Shown in pieces: positions 14,650-18,714 of a DNA stretch of 18,714 nt (the first letter of the stretch is position 1; each line of letters starts with the position of its first letter). Both the position numbers and the translations under genes were made by a program. The notes below the pieces were generated by a model, which was not told the origin of the DNA, searched no databases, and was given only the letters and a program-made list of their open reading frames with translations. Source of the stretch: an uncultured Clostridium sp. (lineage in GTDB: Bacteria; Bacillota; Clostridia; Oscillospirales; Acutalibacteraceae); NCBI GenBank assembly GCA_900547915.1, contig URIN01000001.1, positions 1 to 18,714 of the forward strand. Reading direction: 5' to 3'.

Positions 14650-15912
14650 TCAGTCTGTAATGCCCTTGGCGCCGTCTTTATCAAACATACAGCACGCCTC
14701 AACCATAATTGAAATACCCGCTTCAATTGCTTCCGGTCTAAGATTTTCCGGAGTATCAAGACGAGTGTGGTAATATCTCGGCGGGGCAGGATCCATAGCT
14801 GCAAATCCCGTTGCGGGAATTCCGCGCTGAGTAAATGCCGCAGCGTCCGAACCGCCTATGTAAATAGATTCATACTTAACATCGAATCCGCAGTTTGCAC
14901 TTGCATCATGCATAAGCACTTTTGCGCCCTCATGGTGCTGAAGGGTGCCAGAAAGGTCTTTATGATAAACTGCCATAGTTTCAAGATCTCTGAACGTATC
15001 TATTGCAACAACACATGTCGGAATATCTTTAAGTTCTTTCTCATGAGCCTTTGCAAATGCTTTTGCTCCGCGCAGACCAGCTTCTTCAGAACCTGAGCAA
15101 ACAAGCATTACTTCAGTGTTTTCGAAGCGGATACCTGCCTCGGCAAGCGCTTTGATTGTAGCCATACCTACATAACAGCCCGAAAGGTTGTCAGAAGCGC
15201 CGGGAACGGATTTAGTCCAGCTCTGGAAGAAAAGGAACGCAAACTCAAACGGAATGAAAACACAGGAAACAACAAAAAATGTTATAAAGAACCATTTAGC
15301 GCTTTCAATACTCATTGCCGCGCTGCCCTTGCCTGCGATTATGCAGATAAGTGCGAAAACAGTGTCAATAACGAGACCTACAACAGCAGGAATCTCTACA
15401 AAGAGTTTTGCCTGAAGGCCACCTATAAGATAGTTAAGAGTCCATTCAAACTGTGAATCGGAATGACCTATCATCACAAATCTTTTCTTTACTTCCCCTG
15501 ACGGTTTTCTTACCGCAACCATATTGTGTGAAGTTTGCTTGGGGAAAAGGAAATCATCAAACTGCTTATACATAAGAAACTCGAAAACGAGAGGAATAAA
15601 CGCAAGAATGCAGAGAATAAACGCCGCTATTGGGCTTGCAAACCAGTTTACGAACACGCTTGCGATACCGCAGGCAACCGTAAACGGAATAAATCCCATA
15701 AATCCCTGACGGTGAAGAGTGAAATCTTCAATTCTTGTTTCTTCGCAGTAGTTTTTCATATCTTTCTGGAACCACTGCTGAGCACGGTACTCTTCAGGTG
15801 AGCCGGGCTTTCTGGGGCCGATTTTGTTACAAATTTTTGTAATTCCTTTTACGGCATATTCGGTCTGACGTTTTATATCAAAATCCTTGCCGTATTCGAG
15901 TGCGATTTTCAT
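14650..15912 (-). CDS. multi-pass membrane M28-family zinc metallopeptidase
   Basis: The 420-aa protein carries the M28 metal set split by membrane segments. His150 is in IGHSDSQFEW, Asp241 in GASDNLSG, the Glu276-Glu277 pair in SGSEEAGL, Asp305 in VAIDTF, and His382 in YYHTRLDTPENL, which covers the usual five zinc ligands and the general base. Hydrophobic segments occur at about 73-91, 94-113, 170-193 and 206-230, between the N-terminal part and the catalytic core. Family members are aminopeptidases, carboxypeptidases or glutaminyl cyclases; the substrate here is not readable. The ATG at 15910-15912 is nine bases after AGGAG; an in-frame TTG two codons earlier is too close to the site. The gene stands alone, with one or two candidate promoters upstream and a strong terminator. 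Confidence 0.88.
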   Translation of the reverse strand: MKIALEYGKDFDIKRQTEYAVKGITKICNKIGPRKPGSPEEYRAQQWFQKDMKNYCEETRIEDFTLHRQGFMGFIPFTVACGIASVFVNWFASPIAAFILCILAFIPLVFEFLMYKQFDDFLFPKQTSHNMVAVRKPSGEVKKRFVMIGHSDSQFEWTLNYLIGGLQAKLFVEIPAVVGLVIDTVFALICIIAGKGSAAMSIESAKWFFITFFVVSCVFIPFEFAFLFFQSWTKSVPGASDNLSGCYVGMATIKALAEAGIRFENTEVMLVCSGSEEAGLRGAKAFAKAHEKELKDIPTCVVAIDTFRDLETMAVYHKDLSGTLQHHEGAKVLMHDASANCGFDVKYESIYIGGSDAAAFTQRGIPATGFAAMDPAPPRYYHTRLDTPENLRPEAIEAGISIMVEACCMFDKDGAKGITD

Positions 15913-15943
15913 ACTCAAATGCTCCTAAATATTATGATGTACT

Positions 15944-15972
15944 ATTTTAACATATTAAGCACCGTTTTACAA
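15944..15972 (-). promoter_or_regulatory. proximal promoter candidate of the M28 peptidase
   Basis: The -35 TTGTAA (15967-15972), a 17-bp spacer and an extended -10 TGTTAAAAT (TAAAAT at 15944-15949) are read on the minus strand, ending about 32 bases before the start codon. Confidence 0.55.
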
Positions 15973-15977
15973 CTCAG

Positions 15978-16005
15978 ATTATAAACAAATTATAAACCGA
16001 TACAA
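15978..16005 (-). promoter_or_regulatory. distal promoter candidate of the M28 peptidase
   Basis: The -35 TTGTAT (16000-16005), a 16-bp spacer and a perfect -10 TATAAT (15978-15983) are read on the minus strand just past the DUF1015 stop codon. With the proximal candidate this gives possible tandem promoters; the AT-rich context makes one of them possibly fortuitous. Confidence 0.55.
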
Positions 16006-16014
16006 AATTTGTGC

Positions 16015-17253
16015 TTATGATAGATGATGAATAAATATGCCCGAAAGCAATTTAGGCTCGAACCAAGTAGATTTCGGCGGCATTATTTCACCTGCATCGG
16101 CTATTGCCATAAGTTCCTCAACCGTTGTGGGATACATTGAAAAAGCAAGTTTCATATCTGTATTTGCCCTTTTTTCAAGTTCGCCAAGGCCTCTTATTCC
16201 GCCTATGAAATCAATTCTTTCATCATTTTTCGGGTCTTTTATACCGAGAACCGGATCAAGCAGATTATTCTGCAACACTGAAACATCAAGAGCTTCAACC
16301 GGGTTGAAATCATTTATTATCTTTTCATTTGCTTTAAGTGAATACCACTGCCCGTCAAGATACATTCCGAAAGTATGCTTTTCAGACGGAGAATAGGGTT
16401 TATCCTGCTTTTTTACTTCAAATGAATCCGATATTCTTCCGATAAATTCAGAGGGTGAAAAACCATTTAAATCCTTTACAACTCTGTTGTAATCCATAAT
16501 ACGCAGATCGGAATCGGCAAAAGCCACAGCAAGGAAAAAGTTGAACTCCTCATCCCCCGTATAATTGCTGTTTTCGTATCTCTTCATCTGACCAACACGC
16601 ACGGCGGATTCGCACCTGTGATGACCGTCCGCTATATAAAACGCTTTTACAGATCCAAAAAGTTCATTCAAGCGGGAATTAATATCATCATTGTCAATGA
16701 CCCACACCGTCTGAAGGGCGCCTGCCGCTTCAAAATTATATACAGGTTTGTTTTTCCTGGCGAAATCATTTATTATCTGCGTTATTTCATCATTTTTTCT
16801 GTAAGTCAGAAAAATCGGACCGGTATTCGCATTTGTTACACTAACATGGCGAATTCTGTCTGCTTCTTTTTTAGCAAGTGTTTTTTCGTGCTTTTTGATT
16901 ACGTTATTCATATAATCATCTATTGAAGCACAGCCAGCAATACCCGTCTGCACTCTGCCGTTCATTTCCTGGCGGTAAATATAAAAGCACGGCTTTTCAT
17001 CCTGAACAAGTGCGCCGGTATTTTCAAGATTTAAAAGGTTTTCCCTAGCCTTTTCATACACATCTTTTTCGTATGGACTTTTTCCCGGGGGAAAATCTAT
17101 TTCCGCTCTGTCCACATGCAAAAACGACAGAGGGTTTGAGCGCACAGCCTCACGTGCCTCATCACTGCTCATAACATCATAGGGCAGTGCGGGAATAAGG
17201 CGCTGGTATTTTTCAGCAGGTCTAAACGCTCTGAAAGGTCTAAATACAGCCAA
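16015..17253 (-). CDS. DUF1015 family protein
   Basis: This 412-aa cytoplasmic protein of the DUF1015 family has a full-length layout. The N-terminus reads FRPFRAFRP and PALPYDVMS. Two conserved polar blocks follow, HEKTLAKKEADRIRH at 122-136 and YIADGHHRCESA at 206-217, and these His/Asp/Arg-rich motifs look catalytic. The biochemical role is not settled as far as I know. In other Clostridia I recall the family beside serine biosynthesis genes (serA/serC), which would point to phosphoserine or serine metabolism, but here the partner is coaX. The start is TTG at 17251-17253, eight bases after GGGAGG, and lies 15 bases after the coaX stop, so the two form an operon. No terminator is visible after it. 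Confidence 0.88.
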   Translation of the reverse strand: MAVFRPFRAFRPAEKYQRLIPALPYDVMSSDEAREAVRSNPLSFLHVDRAEIDFPPGKSPYEKDVYEKARENLLNLENTGALVQDEKPCFYIYRQEMNGRVQTGIAGCASIDDYMNNVIKKHEKTLAKKEADRIRHVSVTNANTGPIFLTYRKNDEITQIINDFARKNKPVYNFEAAGALQTVWVIDNDDINSRLNELFGSVKAFYIADGHHRCESAVRVGQMKRYENSNYTGDEEFNFFLAVAFADSDLRIMDYNRVVKDLNGFSPSEFIGRISDSFEVKKQDKPYSPSEKHTFGMYLDGQWYSLKANEKIINDFNPVEALDVSVLQNNLLDPVLGIKDPKNDERIDFIGGIRGLGELEKRANTDMKLAFSMYPTTVEELMAIADAGEIMPPKSTWFEPKLLSGIFIHHLS

Positions 17254-17268
17254 AATATTGCCTCCCGA

Positions 17269-18030
17269 TTATTTCTGGTTTTTTTCGTATATTATTCTGA
17301 GTCCCTCAAGCAGCAGATTATCATCCACTGTTACGGGAATTCTGAGTTCTTTTGCAATAGCGCCTCCAAGGCCTCCGGTTATAACAACAGTTGCTTTCTC
17401 TCCAAGTTCTTCTTCAAAGCGCAACACCATACCTTCAATAAGTGCAGCAGTTCCTATTACAGATCCGCACTTCATAGCATCAATAGTGTTTGCGCCTATA
17501 ATTTTTGACGGCGCGGATATATCTATCTGCGGAAGTTGCGCAGTACCGCTTGACAAAGCGTTTATGGCTGTTTTAACTCCGCACATGATGGCACCGCCGA
17601 GGTGTGCGCCTGTTTTGTCTATTACAGATGCAGTGGTTGCCGTGCCGATATCAAAAAGAATTGCAGGGAGTTTATATTTATTTATTACTGCTACATCGCC
17701 TGCAACAAGATCAGCACCCATTTCAGCGGGATTGTCAAGCTTAATGTTAAGGCCTGTTTTTATTCCCGGACCTACAACGATAAGCTCAGCGCCGCATATC
17801 ATTTCAACTGCTCTTTTAATAGTGCGCACGAGAGCGGGAACAACGCTTGATATTACGCCGCCCGTAATTTCACACACACCGTTCAAATCAAGGAATGTTC
17901 TGAGTTTCATTGAGAACTCAATGTCCGTTTCTCCCGTATTTGTTGAAAGCCTGCCGCTGCAGACAAGTTTATCGCCGTCCCACACGCCTAAAACCGTGTT
18001 TGTATTTCCGACATCCACAACAAGAATCAT
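17269..18030 (-). CDS. coaX: type III pantothenate kinase
   Basis: Phosphorylates pantothenate in the first step of CoA synthesis; the type III enzyme is not feedback-inhibited by CoA and has a high Km for ATP (family knowledge). The 253-aa product begins ILVVDVGNTNTVLGV with the phosphate loop DVGNTNT at 6-12. It continues with VGPGIKTGLNIK, the catalytic/K+-binding Asp region AEMGADLVA, FDIGTATTASV, and the C-terminal ITGGLGG. In the usual GxIxPG block it reads GAIMCGVKTAINAL, with Cys replacing Pro. The frame opens three codons upstream at a TTG without spacing from AGGCGG, so the ATG at 18028-18030, ten bases after that site, is preferred. It is first in an operon with DUF1015, driven from 18085-18113. 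A 273-aa open frame on the opposite strand is only a shadow. Confidence 0.96.
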   Translation of the reverse strand: MILVVDVGNTNTVLGVWDGDKLVCSGRLSTNTGETDIEFSMKLRTFLDLNGVCEITGGVISSVVPALVRTIKRAVEMICGAELIVVGPGIKTGLNIKLDNPAEMGADLVAGDVAVINKYKLPAILFDIGTATTASVIDKTGAHLGGAIMCGVKTAINALSSGTAQLPQIDISAPSKIIGANTIDAMKCGSVIGTAALIEGMVLRFEEELGEKATVVITGGLGGAIAKELRIPVTVDDNLLLEGLRIIYEKNQK

Positions 18031-18050
18031 AATAAACAAACCGCCTTTCA

Positions 18051-18068
18051 GCAGCGCCCAAGCGCCGC
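18051..18068 (-). other. GC-rich leader hairpin of coaX
   Basis: On the minus strand GCGGCGC and GCGCTGC pair (seven pairs, one G-U) around TTGG. It begins about ten nucleotides after the predicted transcription start and ends a few bases before the AGGCGG ribosome site at 18040-18046, close enough to influence translation initiation. There is no T-run, so it is not a terminator. Confidence 0.45.
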
Positions 18069-18084
18069 AGCATCAATAAAAACT

Positions 18085-18113
18085 ATTATATTATACTTTT
18101 ATCACAAAGTAAA
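18085..18113 (-). promoter_or_regulatory. sigma-A promoter of coaX-DUF1015
   Basis: The -35 TTTACT (18108-18113), a 17-bp spacer and a -10 TATAAT (18085-18090) are read on the minus strand. A second overlapping TATAAT lies at 18090-18095. The -35 abuts the T-run of the upstream terminator. Confidence 0.7.
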
Positions 18114-18144
18114 GAAAAAAGCGGTTCGGTAATACCGAACCGCT
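18113..18144 (-). terminator. intrinsic terminator of the phage-tail-like gene
   Basis: AGCGGTTCGGT (18120-18130) and ACCGAACCGCT (18134-18144) form a perfect 11-bp stem with a 3-nt loop, followed on the minus strand by TTTTTTCTTT. It lies about 45 bases after the stop codon of the gene at 18665-18189. Confidence 0.93.
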
Positions 18145-18188
18145 CAAAATAAAAAAGAATATTTATCGATTGTTGCAAAAATCACTGT

Positions 18189-18665
18189 TTATCTGAAAAG
18201 CACGTAAAAATATGTGCGCCCGTTTGAATTCATATTTGAGTACTCCGTGCCTGAAACAGCCGTAATAGTATTTGACACCACAAGATCACTGCCTGAAATA
18301 CTTATGCCTGGCATACTGCCCCTTGTTGCCATAAATGCGGCATAGCTGTAACTTGCTTTATTTGTAAAATCCGTTTCCTGCCACGGTTTATTGAGGCAAT
18401 AAGCAAATCCGAAACTCGGTTTGAACGGGCAGTTTGTTACTATTGTTTGGTTCTCTTTGCCGTTACCGAAATACACACCCATAAAATATGGCTGATCAAA
18501 CTTTTCTCTGTCCTCTGCTGAAAGATGGCTTTTAAGGTCGGCAGTGTGTTCCGAAGCAAAATTATCTATCTTTTCATTATCCGAGTTAAAATCAGTTCTC
18601 TGCGGTTTATCTGTTCCGAGCCAGCTTGACAATCCTAAAAAAGAGGTTTGGTTTGTAGCGCTCAA
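18189..18665 (-). CDS. phage-tail/fibre-like protein
   Basis: The 158-aa protein has an N-terminal segment (LSSWLGTDKPQRTDFNSDNEKIDNF, interrupted here only as a description) of the kind that begins many Firmicute phage tail or baseplate-associated proteins. A short helical stretch (about 40-60) is followed by a beta-rich Gly/Tyr/Ser C-terminal domain ending in GRTYFYVLFR, the usual end of small tail-fibre tip or receptor-binding domains. The frame extends nine codons upstream, but TTG at 18663-18665 is six bases after AAGGAG and is the better start. It is followed by a strong terminator, so it is the last gene of its unit. The 49 bases before it are too short to identify the upstream gene. 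It could be the end of a prophage or tail-like cluster, or a stand-alone captured surface protein. Confidence 0.65.
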   Translation of the reverse strand: MSATNQTSFLGLSSWLGTDKPQRTDFNSDNEKIDNFASEHTADLKSHLSAEDREKFDQPYFMGVYFGNGKENQTIVTNCPFKPSFGFAYCLNKPWQETDFTNKASYSYAAFMATRGSMPGISISGSDLVVSNTITAVSGTEYSNMNSNGRTYFYVLFR

Positions 18666-18714
18666 TATTAACTCCTTGCCTTTCTCCCACAAAAATCATT
18701 TCAGCACGCAGGTG

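Noticed and set aside
14567..14660. Promoter for polA (TTGCAT-17-TATCCT)
   Set aside because: Poor hexamers, and it would overlap the strong M28 terminator stem; the source of polA transcription stays unresolved.
17258..18079. 273-residue open frame on the plus strand across coaX
   Set aside because: It is the antisense shadow of coaX, low-complexity in Ser/Pro/Ile, without family motifs, and coaX itself is unmistakable.

Overview
The window reads as chromosomal DNA of a low-to-mid GC Gram-positive Clostridia member, most likely an Oscillospiraceae/Ruminococcaceae-like gut bacterium. The grounds are strong AGGAGG-type ribosome sites, near-consensus sigma-A promoters with 16-17 bp spacers, several TTG starts, a GTP-type PEP carboxykinase, type III pantothenate kinase, a DUF6472-like cysteine protein, and secreted Thr/Pro-rich and Ig-like-domain proteins. 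The organism call is inference from protein style. Almost every gene is on the minus strand; the exception is a two-gene plus-strand block near 3.5-4.8 kb.

Layout, left to right. (1) 138-1138: a small membrane protein gene followed by its TetR-type regulator, with a large inverted repeat over the probable promoter. (2) 1187-1735: an intergenic stretch with no convincing gene. (3) 1782-3308 guaA and 4903-6183 purA, the two enzymes that take IMP to GMP and toward AMP, each with a clear promoter and terminator. (4) Between them, on the plus strand, a near-consensus promoter (3441-3469) starts exactly at a 115-nt imperfect hairpin (3474-3588), followed by an intrinsic terminator (3613-3638) and then two genes of unknown function. 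(5) 8364-6320: an operon of a six-Cys mini-protein, a membrane-anchored polysaccharide deacetylase with Ig-like repeats, and a SecB-like chaperone. (6) 10413-8632: pckG. (7) 14557-10530: polA-rimI-tsaD, tightly packed. (8) 15912-14650: a multi-pass M28 metallopeptidase. (9) 18030-16015: coaX-DUF1015. (10) 18665-18189: a phage-tail-like protein at the window edge.

Most of this is ordinary housekeeping: purine branch enzymes, DNA repair polymerase, t6A tRNA modification, CoA synthesis, gluconeogenesis/anaplerosis and cell-wall modification. The part that looks new is the plus-strand RNA element at 3441-3638. Its arms can also pair with the terminator arms, so it could be either an attenuator for the unknown secreted-protein genes or a free-standing small RNA. 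A second theme is that the purA, pckG and DUF6472-operon transcripts all appear to begin with a hairpin at or within a few bases of +1, and the purA and pckG leaders share an AATG(G)AGCCTG string. The deacetylase/SecB-like pairing suggests a dedicated export chaperone. No rRNA, tRNA, CRISPR array, insertion sequence or known riboswitch was recognised.
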